A stretch of 64,000 nucleotides of DNA from NCBI GenBank assembly GCA_963795775.1, contig CAWCJL010000008.1:558001-622000 (forward strand), read 5' to 3'. The notes under the pieces were generated by a model. It ran no database searches. It was not told where the DNA came from and worked only from the letters and a program-made list of their open reading frames with translations. Source of the DNA: CAWCJL01 sp963795775. GTDB taxonomy: Bacteria; Acidobacteriota; Terriglobia; Terriglobales; Acidobacteriaceae. The translations under genes were made by a program, and so were the position numbers. This document shows, one piece after another, positions 35,364 through 44,885 of this stretch; the stretch's first letter is position 1, and each line of letters starts with the position of its first letter.

Positions 35364-36928
35364 GCAGCGCACCTCCGCCCCTTTATCCGCCGCCGTATCC
35401 GCCCCGGCAATCCCAGCGCGCCGCCTACCGAGCGCAGCGGGAGGCCGAGCGCGCCCAGCGCTACTACTGGCGCGCGCTGCGCCGCCCCTCGCTGGTGCGG
35501 CCGGTGGTGCTCATCGCGGTGGGCATCGTCGCCCTGCTATTGGAGGCAGGCAAACTGCCAGCCCCCCTGTTCTGGGAGTGGTATATCCACTGGTGGCCGC
35601 TGCTGCTGATCGGCGTGGGTGTACTGCTGCTGGCCGAGTGGTGGTTCAATCGCGACCGTCCTTATGGCGTGCGCAGCGGCGGCGGCGGGCTGATCTTTCT
35701 GCTCGTTATCCTGGCCGCCTTCGGCTGGGCCGGCCACGGACTGCGGCAGCATGGGCCCTTCAACTGGAACTTCATGAACCCCAACGACAACGACTGGGGC
35801 ATGCACTTCTTCGGCCAAGAACACGATGAGGACCACCAGATTGATGAGGCGCTGCCGCCGGACAGCAACATCCGCATCGAAAACCCTCGCGGTGACGTGA
35901 CCATCACGGCATCGAGCGATGCGCGCATTCACGTGAGCGCGCACAACACCGTCTTCTCCTCAAACGATCGTGAAGCGTCCAACCAACTGCGTTCGCTGGT
36001 GCCCAATTTCAGCCTGGACGGCCGTGTGGCCAGCCTGAGCACGGCGCGTGTGGACCACGGCGGCTCGGACCTGACCATCCAGTTGCCGGTAGGATCGGCG
36101 GCGGAAATCAACGCCGGTCGTGGCGATGTCACGGTAGACGGGCTCAGCGGGGCGGTTACCGTCAACTCCGGCCATGGCGACGTCAAGTTCACCAATATAA
36201 AGAACAGCGTAGTGGCCCATATGGCCAGCGGCGACTTCACCGCCCATTCCGTCACCGGTGCGGTTACGCTTGATGGGCGCCTGGAAGATGCCCACCTTTC
36301 GGACATCCAGGGCAGGGTCACGCTGAACGGAGACTTCTTCGGCGACCTGACGCTCGCGAACATAGCCGCGCCGGTGAGCTTTCATTCCAGCCGCACGGAG
36401 TTTGCCGTGGAGCGCGTGCCCGGCGAGCTTTCGCTCGATTCCGGCGACCTGCGCGTGAACCAGGGCAACGCCCCGGTCCGTGTGACGGCGCATGCCAAAG
36501 ACATCGAACTCAGCGCCATTACGGGCGGTCCGGTGCAGGTGGAGAACGCGGACGGTGACATCGCCCTCGGAATGGCCGCGCAGCCGGGCGACATCCAGAT
36601 GCATAACGGCAACGGCGATATCGACGTCACCCTTCCGGACACCGCTTCCTGCGTGGTCGAGGCGACAGCGCCGATGGGCGACATCTCTTCCGACTGGAGC
36701 CTCGAAGATGGCGGCACGAAGAGCGATCACAACTTCTCCGGCCGCATTGGAACGGGAGCCCATCCCGCCACGCTGAAGCTGGTCTCCGATCACGGCAACA
36801 TCAGCATCAAGAGGGGCGGAGCAGCCATTGCGGTCCCTCCGGTTCCGCCCACGCCGCCGACGCCACCCCGCAACGCACGCCACCTGAAAGCTCCAGCGGG
36901 ACCCACGCCACAACCCACTGAGCAGTAA
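35360..36928 (+). CDS. Membrane protein with LiaF-type helices and DUF4097-like beta-solenoid
   Basis: 522 residues. Three hydrophobic helices lie near residues 47-63, 73-94 and 111-129; the first two again follow the LiaF module. From about residue 165 the protein is a repetitive beta structure with short turns 'GRGDVTVDGLSGAVTVNSGH' and 'GDVKFTNI...GDFTAHSV', each strand ending in a 'GD' or 'GR' turn: the DUF4097/toast-rack type fold of putative surface adhesins and LiaF C-termini. A Pro-rich tail closes the protein. It is probably outside the cytoplasm and tethered to the membrane, and is the last gene of the operon. Confidence 0.82.
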   Translation: MSSAPPPLYPPPYPPRQSQRAAYRAQREAERAQRYYWRALRRPSLVRPVVLIAVGIVALLLEAGKLPAPLFWEWYIHWWPLLLIGVGVLLLAEWWFNRDRPYGVRSGGGGLIFLLVILAAFGWAGHGLRQHGPFNWNFMNPNDNDWGMHFFGQEHDEDHQIDEALPPDSNIRIENPRGDVTITASSDARIHVSAHNTVFSSNDREASNQLRSLVPNFSLDGRVASLSTARVDHGGSDLTIQLPVGSAAEINAGRGDVTVDGLSGAVTVNSGHGDVKFTNIKNSVVAHMASGDFTAHSVTGAVTLDGRLEDAHLSDIQGRVTLNGDFFGDLTLANIAAPVSFHSSRTEFAVERVPGELSLDSGDLRVNQGNAPVRVTAHAKDIELSAITGGPVQVENADGDIALGMAAQPGDIQMHNGNGDIDVTLPDTASCVVEATAPMGDISSDWSLEDGGTKSDHNFSGRIGTGAHPATLKLVSDHGNISIKRGGAAIAVPPVPPTPPTPPRNARHLKAPAGPTPQPTEQ

Positions 36929-36935
36929 ACACGCG

Positions 36936-36964
36936 AGGGCCGCTCCGGCGGCCCTGCGTATTTT
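36936..36964 (+). terminator. Terminator of the sigma-factor operon
   Basis: AGGGCCGC (36936-36943) pairs with GCGGCCCT (36948-36955) around a TCCG loop, followed by GCGTATTTTG. It lies 8 bases after the last stop of the operon. Confidence 0.75.
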
Positions 36965-37052
36965 GCTCCCAGATTTCGCAGTCTCCTTCCGCCGGGCGGC
37001 AATCCCTCCCACCGGCTCGCGTCGTCACTCTGCTTGACTGTTCCAATCGCCC

Positions 37053-37079
37053 GGTAGTGTCCCAGATTAGGACACTACC
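37053..37079. repeat. Perfect 10-base inverted repeat
   Basis: GGTAGTGTCC (37053-37062) and GGACACTACC (37070-37079) flank CAGATTA. There is no T-tract on either side, so it is unlikely to be a plain terminator. It lies 79 bases before the FG-GAP gene, where an operator or a small mobile-element remnant could sit. Function unknown. Confidence 0.75.
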
Positions 37080-37157
37080 AATCGCTCCTTCTTGCCAGGG
37101 GATTGAGCCGCAAAGTAGAATTCGCGAACCTCTCGCCTCCCCCGATGGAGCCGCTGT

Positions 37158-39846
37158 ATGAAATGCGATGTTTTCTCGTCCTTGGTTCGTTTTCGTTCCG
37201 GATTTCTCGCCGTTTCTCTGACGATGATCTTCGGGATAGCCGCCACTCTAACCGCATCTGCGCAGAACGGCGCAGTCAGTTTTACTTCCTCGAACAGCAT
37301 TTACTCCGCAGAAACGTACGGCAACAGAAATTTACACGGACCCATCAACCTGGTTCGCGGCTACTTCAACCACGACAAACAACTCGACTTTGTCTTCGGC
37401 GGAACGGATAGCTTCGTTCCGTTCGAGCTCCCTTTTCTGGACATCGCCCTGAATCGCGGTAACGGGACCTATGCCGTCTCAAGCATAGGAAACAGCCCTA
37501 CTGGTTCTGGCCCTAACCTGGCAGCGGACTTGAACGGCGATACGTTTACCGACCTCGTCTACTACGGCACTGGCCCGGGTGATACCGTGCAGGGTGTCAG
37601 TATCTGGTATTCCGATGGAAATGGCGGTTTCCCTACTGCGGTCAATTACGCCGGTAGATAATGCGAATTCCGTGTGCCTGTATGCTGTCGCGGGCGATTT
37701 CAATGATGACGGAAGGACCGATCTTGCCGTTGTCACATCTGCGAACAAGCTTGTGGTTCTGCTCAACGAAGGCAGCGAGAAGTTTCACCCAGCCTACACC
37801 TACTCCCTACCCGCCATCCCCTCTCACTTCGGCATGGTAGCGGGCGACTTGAACGGGGACCACAGGACCGACCTGGCGCTGATCTATGGTGGCAATACGG
37901 CCACAATGATTCCCTTCTTTGCAACGAGCGGCGGAGCACTCCAGAAGGGGGGAACGTACAGCATCGGCGCCGCGATTTCCTATTTCAGCAGCGCGGCCAT
38001 CAATGACGTGAATAAGGACGGCTATGGTGATGTTGCCGTGGCCACAAACTCGGGAGTGCGGCTAATGCTGGGCAGTTCCAGCGACGCGTTTAAGACCGGC
38101 GCACTTCTGGCCAGTGGTGGAGTGCCCTGTTGCGTGGCATTGGCGGACTTCAATAAGGATGGCAAGGTAGACCTGGCTGTAGCTACGACGAAGCCGCTCA
38201 AGGATGGGGTGAAGACGAATGGCGCAATCTATGTCTACCCGGGGCTTGGCACCGGGGCCTTCAGCACGCCCACTGTGTATAGCACGCAGAACGGGACGTC
38301 TGCGTTGCTGGCGGCGGATGCATATAACACTGGCAATACTGATCTGATCACTGCCGACGGCTACGGGAGTGTCAGCATCCTGCGCAATAATGGCTCGGGG
38401 CGCTTCTACGGCGCGACCATCACTCCTTCGCCTTCGGCCAATGGCATGGTGACAGCGGACTTTAACCGCGACGGCAAGCCCGATCTCGCCATCGTGAACA
38501 CGCCAGCGTGCAAGGCTCCCTGTGACGGAGCCGTGACGGTCTTTCCGGGAACAAACAGCACGTATTTCGGGGCCGGCAGGCGGTACACCGTCGGCATGCA
38601 CGGCTCTGCGATCGCAGCCGGCGACCTGAACGGGGATGGCGTAAAGGACCTGGTCGCAGTGAACGCGACGTCTGGGGACGATGCGGATGTCAGCGTCTTG
38701 CTCGGCAACAAGGACGGCACCTTCCAGGCTGCGAAGAACTACAAGCTCGGCTCGCTCAGCAACGATGTTTTTCTCGCCGATGTCAACCGTGACGGCAAGC
38801 TGGACCTTATCGAGGACGGCGGTGTCGCGCTGGGCAAAGGAAACGGAACCTTTGGACCGCTGAAGGCGTTGCCGGGAGGTCTGGAGTATGGTGCCAACGC
38901 GCACATCGGCGTAGGCGATTTTAACGGCGACGGCGTCCCGGATGTTGCCTTCGGCAATGTGCAGAACGACTCGTGCAACGCCGGACTCCAGATTCTGTTT
39001 AGCAATGGCGCAGGTGGCTTTAGTACTGGTCCATTGCTCTATGGCGCAACAGCGCCGATCCGGTATGTCACTGCGGGACGTCTTGGTTCCGGCAAGGCCG
39101 ACGACATCGTGGTTTCCGGTGGGGCGAATGGACCGTGCGGTGGCGGATCCGGCTTCGATGACGGCTCCGGTGTCGAGGCCTTTCTGAATAACGGCAAAGG
39201 CAGCTTCACCCCGCAACAGGTCGATGAAGCGGAGTTCGTGTACCTGCTCGAGGCCGGACCGGTTGCGATCGCGGACTTCAACGGTGATGGTCGCAACGAT
39301 ATCGGCGTCGGCGATCCGGCAAACAACCGGTTCGTCGTGCTGACTGGCAACGGCAATGGCACCTTCAACAATCACGCGCTGTTTACCGCGGCCAATCTAC
39401 CTGAGAACGCCGGTACGATCGCCGGCACTGGAGAGAATGGCTACGCTCCCACTGGCAACGGAATCGCCATCGCCGACTTCGATCACAATGGCCTGCCTGA
39501 TGTCATGCTGAGCAGCGGCCTGGGTGTCAGCCGGCTTTACAGCCAGCGAGTGCCCACTGTAACGCCACCGAGCCTGACGTTCCAGGGCAACTCCACCCAG
39601 AGCGTTACCGTAAAAAACACGCTCGCAACCGCGCAGACCATTAGCGCTGCTTTGGAACCGAGCATCGACTTCGGCGCCAATCCTGCCTACACCATCACCG
39701 CAAACACCTGTAACCGGTCCATCGCTCCAGGAGCCAGTTGCAAGGTGACGATCGCGGCTAACTTCTCCAACACTCAGAATGGGGAAAGGGGAGACGTGGT
39801 CATCACAGACAACGACAATCAAATCTACGATGTGCCCCTGTTATAA
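37158..39846 (+). CDS. Secreted FG-GAP/VCBS repeat protein with ASH-like C-terminal domain (one frame break)
   Basis: About 895 residues. A signal peptide covers residues 1-36 (MTIFGIAATLTASAQ). Eleven DxNxDGxxD-type calcium loops follow (for example DFNDDGRTD, DFNGDGVPD, DFNGDGRND), forming beta-propeller blades of the FG-GAP kind. The last 100 residues are an Ig-like ASH/choice-of-anchor-D domain ('SVTVKNTLATAQTISAAL', 'CNRSIAPGASCKVTIAANF'). The frame breaks at 37648-37651: the first part ends AVNYAGR, and the propeller resumes at PVDNANSVCLY one frame on. Removing one base makes a continuous protein. Probable surface adhesion or polymer binding. Confidence 0.88.
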
Positions 39847-39855
39847 AACGCAAAC

Positions 39856-39890
39856 AGAAAGGCCGCCATTGCTGGCGGCCTTTCTTTATT
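39856..39890. terminator. Bidirectional terminator between FG-GAP gene and radical SAM gene
   Basis: A 12-base perfect stem AGAAAGGCCGCC (39856-39867) with GGCGGCCTTTCT (39874-39885), loop ATTGCT, followed by TTATT on the + strand; the − strand reads into TTTCTGTTTG. It serves both convergent genes. Confidence 0.92.
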
Positions 39891-39911
39891 GCTGCTGCTT
39901 GAACGGCTTTG

Positions 39912-42011
39912 TTAGTCGCCCATCACCGGTTCTTCGGCCTGCACCGCGGGTGCGGGCTTCGGTGCGGGCGCGATGCTGTCGAGCGAAACCAGCCCTTCGA
40001 CCGGCTTCTCGCCCAGCACGTGCTGCTTGTACAGCTTGGCCATACGAGCGTTTTCCGCATCGGCCTTCAGCTTTGCATCGCGCGCCTTGACCTTTTCCTC
40101 GCGGCTGTTCTTGGCGATGCCCAGCTTGTCCAGCGTGTCATTGGCGGCAGCGTTCACGTGCGCGTCGTTCAGCACCAGGGTGTGCTCGGCGTCGCCCATG
40201 CCCACTTTCTTGCCGCCGGCGAAGATCTCATGCCGGCCGTGCTCCTCGTACCACTTGGTGAGGGTGGCGGTCATGTGCATCTTTTCGATGATATTGCGCC
40301 AGCCCACGCCCGTGTTGTAAGCGCAGAAGCTGATTTCGCCTTCCTGCGTCGCGTACGGGATGATGCACTGCTCGGTGCGGCGGAAGTCGTAGTTGAACAG
40401 ATCCTGGAACCACATGCCGGCGATGAACAGGAAGTTCCAGCGGTCGGCGCGGCGCTTCTCGATGTCCTGCAGCGTGCGGTCGCCGGTCACCTTGCCGTAG
40501 TTGCGGCCGGTGGCGCCGAAGCACTTGTCGAACTTCTGCAGCAGATCGGTGATGCGGAAGTGCTGCGGACTCTTGCGCGGATCGTAATTGCGCAGCAGCG
40601 CCAGCGTGACACCCACCACGGACAGGAACTTGCCGCGGGCGGCGTCGTTGATCTTCGCCACGTCCTTGGCCAGCCGGTCCGCATTCAGGAACGCGGTGAC
40701 CGGGACGGCTTCCTTGGTTTCCTTGTCGATCATCAGCGCCATGCCGATGCCGCAGTTGGGGTGGCATCCGCAGGAGAGCTGACCCCAGTCCGCATTCGGC
40801 CCGTGTACCAGGTCGGCCCAGTCGGAGAAGGTGCTCATGAAGCTGATGGGGAACCAGTCGCGCGCCGGCTCGCCGAGGCCGGTCTGTGCCTTCACATCGC
40901 GTGCCAGGTGGCTCAGGGTGTAGCGCTGTGCCGCGCGGCGCTCGTCCGTCACTTCCTCATCGCGGCCGGTAAAGCTGACCGGCTGGAAGGAGACGAAGTT
41001 GATCTTCTTCGGGTTGTCCAGTGCGAACTGGATGATGTGGCCGACCTGCTCGTTGTTGATGCCGTTGACGATGGTGGTCACGGGCACAATGTCCACGCCC
41101 GCTTCATGCAGGTTGTGGATGGCCTGGAGCTTCACGTCAAACAGGTTGCCGACCTTGCGGTGCGAGTTCGCCGCATTGCCGATGCCGTCAAACTGCAGGT
41201 ACGCGTAGCGCAGACCCGCTTCAGCGGCCGCGCGCGAAAACTCCTTGGACTTGGCAAACTCGATGCCATTGGTCGCTGCCTGGACGGAGTTGTAGCCTAC
41301 CTTGCGGGCGTACGCGACTGCGTCCAGGAAGTAGGGAGAGAGCGTCGGCTCGCCACCCGAGAACTGCACGCTCATCTGGCGCCGCGGCTTGATCTCGATC
41401 GCATTGTCGAGCATGGTCTTGATCTCTTCCCAGGTCAGCTCGTGAACGAAGCCCACCTGGTTGGCGTCCATGAAGCAGGGATCGCACATCATGTTGCAGC
41501 GGTTGGTGAGATCGATGGTCAGCACCGAGCCGCGGCCATGCGTGACGGTGGAGGTGCCGTGGTTGTGCAGCTTTTCATCGTTGTGCGCGCGGATGTCGCG
41601 GCCGGGGAAGACCTCTTCGAGGTGCTTGAAGAACGCGGTGTCGATGGCCATCACGTCTTCAAAGTGCCCGTGCTTGGGACAATCCTTGACCATCAGGATC
41701 TGGCCGTCGCGCTCGATGATCTGCGCCTTGATCTCGCCGACTTTTTCGTTCAGCAAGATCTCGTGGGGCAGCTTGCCGTCCACAATCTGATTGCGGATCT
41801 CCGGGACGCACTTGGGGCAGAGCGAATCCGTGGTACGCGGCCACCCGAGCGGCGGCTTCTCTTTCTGGTAGCTCTTCAACAGCGGCTTCTCCGACCACTT
41901 GGGCGTGAAAGACGGGTTCGGACGAATGCTGTTCAGCTTTTCAAAGATCGTCCAGGCGCCCTGGGCGGCGATGGTTACCGCTCGTTCTGCGTACTTGACG
42001 GCTCTTGACAT
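39912..42011 (-). CDS. Radical SAM enzyme of the MJ0619/Tes (tetraether synthase) type
   Basis: 699 residues. A rubredoxin-like N-terminal site is formed by Cys65-x2-Cys68 ('SLCPKCVPEI') and Cys111 in 'DCPKHGHFEDV'. The radical SAM cluster is Cys172-x3-Cys176-x2-Cys179 in 'TNRCNMMCDPCFMDA'; the SAM loop is 'FSGGEPTLSPY' at 217-227. A further cysteine group 'SCGCHPNCGIG' lies downstream, as in auxiliary-cluster domains. This order matches archaeal Tes, which joins lipid tails into membrane-spanning lipids, and Acidobacteriota make such lipids (iso-diabolic acid). That this enzyme does so is inference. The C-terminal 100 residues are a charged helix and an Ala/Pro tail. AGGAGAG precedes the ATG. 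Confidence 0.8.
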   Translation of the reverse strand: MSRAVKYAERAVTIAAQGAWTIFEKLNSIRPNPSFTPKWSEKPLLKSYQKEKPPLGWPRTTDSLCPKCVPEIRNQIVDGKLPHEILLNEKVGEIKAQIIERDGQILMVKDCPKHGHFEDVMAIDTAFFKHLEEVFPGRDIRAHNDEKLHNHGTSTVTHGRGSVLTIDLTNRCNMMCDPCFMDANQVGFVHELTWEEIKTMLDNAIEIKPRRQMSVQFSGGEPTLSPYFLDAVAYARKVGYNSVQAATNGIEFAKSKEFSRAAAEAGLRYAYLQFDGIGNAANSHRKVGNLFDVKLQAIHNLHEAGVDIVPVTTIVNGINNEQVGHIIQFALDNPKKINFVSFQPVSFTGRDEEVTDERRAAQRYTLSHLARDVKAQTGLGEPARDWFPISFMSTFSDWADLVHGPNADWGQLSCGCHPNCGIGMALMIDKETKEAVPVTAFLNADRLAKDVAKINDAARGKFLSVVGVTLALLRNYDPRKSPQHFRITDLLQKFDKCFGATGRNYGKVTGDRTLQDIEKRRADRWNFLFIAGMWFQDLFNYDFRRTEQCIIPYATQEGEISFCAYNTGVGWRNIIEKMHMTATLTKWYEEHGRHEIFAGGKKVGMGDAEHTLVLNDAHVNAAANDTLDKLGIAKNSREEKVKARDAKLKADAENARMAKLYKQHVLGEKPVEGLVSLDSIAPAPKPAPAVQAEEPVMGD

Positions 42012-42459
42012 GGTTCGCTCTCCTGATGGTTTCGGCCCTGTGCATCACCGGCAACCAAATGCTCGCGATGCGGAGCAATTCGACTTTACCGAAATAAGAT
42101 GCCGGCCCGTGTTGCAAAACGTTGCGCAGCAGCCACATACAAGCGCCCCTGCGGAATAACTTCACTTTGTAGGGTACCGGGTGAGCGCCATTGGGTTGAA
42201 TGCTACGGGGCTGAACGGAGAAAATCCGCCTGCGGATGGTAGTTACCATCCCTGAATGGGAGGGCCTGCCGTGCGTAACTATTCAGATACCCTCACCGGG
42301 AGAAGCCGCATCCAGCTCTGCCTCGCAAGGGCACCCGCCCGGGGCTGGCTGCCCGCAGTGGGAAACCGCAGACATCCGGGAACGAACTGTCCGACAATCG
42401 GCCGGCGAAAGCCCACCCGCCCGGATCCGAACTGCCACACTCGGCTATCCCATACTCGG
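42012..42459. other. Upstream region of the radical SAM gene
   Basis: About 450 bases with no gene on either strand that I can support. It must hold the promoter of the radical SAM gene (minus strand). It contains the palindrome at 42234-42251 and a short inverted pair ATCCGC/GCGGAT (near 42224-42237). A GC-rich segment of weakly repetitive sequence follows to the HIT gene end. Confidence 0.5.
42234..42251. repeat. Palindrome GGATGGTA-GT-TACCATCC
   Basis: A perfect 8-base inverted repeat with a 2-base spacer, too tight for a stable terminator hairpin but a good size for a dimeric regulator. It is 223 bases upstream of the radical SAM start. The regulator is unknown. Confidence 0.6.
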
Positions 42460-42466
42460 CTATCCC
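42439..42466. repeat. 13-base direct repeat at the end of the HIT gene
   Basis: ACTCGGCTATCCC occurs at 42439-42451 and 42454-42466, a 15-base period. The second copy covers the HIT stop codon, so the first may be a duplication of the gene's end. Confidence 0.7.
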
Positions 42467-42798
42467 GGAGGCCACTTCAGCGGCCGCCCTCCAAGCACGT
42501 GCAGGTGAATGTGCGGCACCGTCTGGCCGCCGCCCTGCCCGGTGTTAATTACGCTGCGGTAGCCGTCTGTCAGCCCCTGCTGCTCGGCGATCCGGCTGGC
42601 GACCACCAGCATGCGGCCGAGCGTGGCCTCATCTTCCGGAGAGGCGTCCGCGAGCGAGGTGATGTGCCGCTTGGGAATGACCAGAAGATGCACCGGCGCC
42701 TGTGGCTCCCTGTCGCTGAAGGCCAGTGTTATCTCATCTTCAAATATCTTTTCGGCTGGAACAGCGCCGTTCGCAATCCGGCAAAAGATGCAATCCAT
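42460..42798 (-). CDS. HIT family nucleotide-binding protein (HINT type)
   Basis: 112 residues. 'CIFCRIANGAVPAEKIFED' (key CIFC, zinc pair) opens the protein, and the histidine triad 'PHIHLHVLGG' has His96, His98 and His100. HINT proteins hydrolyse nucleoside phosphoramidates such as aminoacyl-AMP adducts. The length and all family motifs are intact. It is a single gene. Confidence 0.95.
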   Translation of the reverse strand: MDCIFCRIANGAVPAEKIFEDEITLAFSDREPQAPVHLLVIPKRHITSLADASPEDEATLGRMLVVASRIAEQQGLTDGYRSVINTGQGGGQTVPHIHLHVLGGRPLKWPPG

Positions 42799-43060
42799 CG
42801 CTGTAGCTTAACAAGATCACGCGCACTGCGGAGGGCAGGTGCGCTGAATGGCCCGTATCGACGCGTCCGCGTTTAAAGCCGTCGCATGTTCCCACCCGCT
42901 TCCATGTCACGGAATTGCGGGGCTGCTGCCCTTGTGCGCGTCTTGCCCCCGGACTATACTTCGCGCCGCCTGGCAAACTCTGCCGGGATCCTCGTCTGTG
43001 AGAGGATCATCTCCCCCTAAACGCAGGCCCGATGGTGCACCAATCTCCGGAGGAACCCCA

Positions 43061-44782
43061 GTGAGATTTGCCAACTCGATGTCTTTGGCCCTTTTATCCA
43101 TGCTCGCCTTAGCGCCGGCGCTGCACGCAACAACGCAGAAACGCATTACCGTTCACCACCTGCGGAATACCAGCATGGCGGAGGGAATTGCTCGGCAGGC
43201 AAGCCCAGCGTATTCCGCAAAGCCCAGAGAAGCACTAAAACCGCATCCGAAGCCCGCTTTTCACGGAACCGGCATTCACACCTTGTCGGCAGCGGCTGCC
43301 GCCGGCCTGGTGTTCGGTGGATATCCCGTGGTCGGTCCCACGGCCGGCTTCATCGGCTTCGATGGTCTCAACTCCGCCGACTCCGTCAAGGTGAACGGCT
43401 TTGAGCTCGAACCGCCCGACCAGGGACTTGCAACCAATGGCGGCCAGGTGCTCGAGACCGTCAATCTGGCCTTGCAGGCCTTTTCCTGGAGAGGCACGCC
43501 GCTGATCACCCCGGTCAGCTTGAATGCGTTCTTCGGCGTTCCGAACACGAATCCGGACGGCAGTTCCAACAACCTCAGCGATCCACGAACCTTCTACGAT
43601 TCCGAGTCGCACCGCTGGTTCATCACCATCCTGAATTACATGCTCAATGCCAAGCAGACCGCTTACACCGGTTCGCAGGTGTTGCTTGCGGTCAGCACTG
43701 CGCCTGATGTCCTGAGCCCTTACTCGACTTATGCCATTGATGCTTCGGATGCGAGCTTTCCCGGCTGCCCCTGCCTGGCCGATCAGCCGCTGGTGGGCTT
43801 CAACCGCGATGGCGTTTTTCTTAGCACGAATAATTACAACTCCACCGGAACCGCATTCAGCACGGCGCTGGTGATCGCGCTGAGCAAGGCCGAGTTGGTG
43901 AATAGCTCCAACATCATCGGCGCAGTCGGCTTTGACGGCCTCACGCTTGCGGAAGGGCAGGCCTTTTCCGTCGCACCCGCCTTTACCGCTCCTGGAACCT
44001 GGACCGGACAGAACAACGGAACAGAGTTCTTCACCAGTTCACTCGACTTCCAGAACGTCGGCGATAACCGCCTCGGGGTATGGGCGCTGACCAATACAGC
44101 CACGCTCAGAGACCGGGTGCCGAACCTGAACCTGATCCAGACGGTGATTCCGACTCAGCCGTATCTCCCACCCGTTCCTGCAGTCCAGAAGGCCGGATCT
44201 TATCCCTATGGCCAGTCCCTCGGCGCGCCGGAAGAGTTCCTGGACACTAACGACGACCGCATGCTGCAGGTGTATTACACTGACGGCCGCCTCTACACCA
44301 CTCTGAACACCTCCTTGTTCAACCCCTCCGGCACCAGCGGTCCGCGGACCGGCGGTGCATGGTTCGACATACAGCCCTCTGCCTCCTTCACCCATGTATC
44401 GGCACATGTCGAGCACCAGGGATATATCGGTATCAAGGACGGTTCCGTATTCTTTCCTTCTTTTGCGGTGAACAGCGCTGGAGAAGGCGTCCTCGGCTTC
44501 AGCTTTAGCGGGACGAACTACTTCCCCAGCACCGGATATGTTCGCTATAGCCACGGCGCTGTCACTCCGCTGGTCCACATGGCCGGCGTGGGCCAGGCTC
44601 CGGATGACGGCTTCAGCGGCTATCCTCCGAATGGGAATGTAGGCCGCTGGGGCGATTACTCCGCCGCCATGGTCTCACCCGGCGGACGGCTCTTCTTCGC
44701 CAGCGAATACATCCCAAACCCCTTCGCGCGTCCCCGCCCGAAGTACACAAACTGGGGCACGTTCATTGCCCGCGTTTACTAA
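43061..44782 (+). CDS. Large secreted protein, unknown function
   Basis: 573 residues from a GTG preceded by GGAGGA at 7-12 bases. A signal peptide covers about residues 1-28 (SLALLSMLALAPALHA). The body is rich in Gly, Ser, Asn, Thr and aromatics, with repeated hydrophobic beta strands, and fits a beta-propeller or beta-sandwich surface protein: 'GFIGFDGLNSADSVKVNGFE', 'LADQPLVGFNRDGVFLSTNN', and a C-terminal 'GNVGRWGDYSAAMVSPGG'. Two cysteines ('FPGCPCLADQP') could form a disulphide. No enzyme motif is visible. A strong terminator follows. Confidence 0.8.
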   Translation: MRFANSMSLALLSMLALAPALHATTQKRITVHHLRNTSMAEGIARQASPAYSAKPREALKPHPKPAFHGTGIHTLSAAAAAGLVFGGYPVVGPTAGFIGFDGLNSADSVKVNGFELEPPDQGLATNGGQVLETVNLALQAFSWRGTPLITPVSLNAFFGVPNTNPDGSSNNLSDPRTFYDSESHRWFITILNYMLNAKQTAYTGSQVLLAVSTAPDVLSPYSTYAIDASDASFPGCPCLADQPLVGFNRDGVFLSTNNYNSTGTAFSTALVIALSKAELVNSSNIIGAVGFDGLTLAEGQAFSVAPAFTAPGTWTGQNNGTEFFTSSLDFQNVGDNRLGVWALTNTATLRDRVPNLNLIQTVIPTQPYLPPVPAVQKAGSYPYGQSLGAPEEFLDTNDDRMLQVYYTDGRLYTTLNTSLFNPSGTSGPRTGGAWFDIQPSASFTHVSAHVEHQGYIGIKDGSVFFPSFAVNSAGEGVLGFSFSGTNYFPSTGYVRYSHGAVTPLVHMAGVGQAPDDGFSGYPPNGNVGRWGDYSAAMVSPGGRLFFASEYIPNPFARPRPKYTNWGTFIARVY

Positions 44783-44800
44783 CCGGCAACGAAAATGGAA

Positions 44801-44828
44801 AGAGGGCGCTCCGGCGCCCTCTTCTTTA
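44801..44828. terminator. Bidirectional terminator between convergent genes
   Basis: A 9-base stem AGAGGGCGC (44801-44809) with GCGCCCTCT (44814-44822), loop TCCG, followed by TCTTTATT on the + strand. It lies between the secreted protein gene and the crystallin gene. Confidence 0.9.
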
Positions 44829-44885
44829 TTTGGCGGACAATCGATCTTTACAACTGCCTTTGAACAAAAGCGCGCTTGCGCTTCC

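Noticed and set aside
39909..42008. A 699-codon open frame on the + strand, exactly opposite the radical SAM gene
   Set aside because: It mirrors the real gene codon by codon, a known effect of GC-rich codon use. Its translation has no domain and it would need a promoter inside the 39.86 kb terminator.
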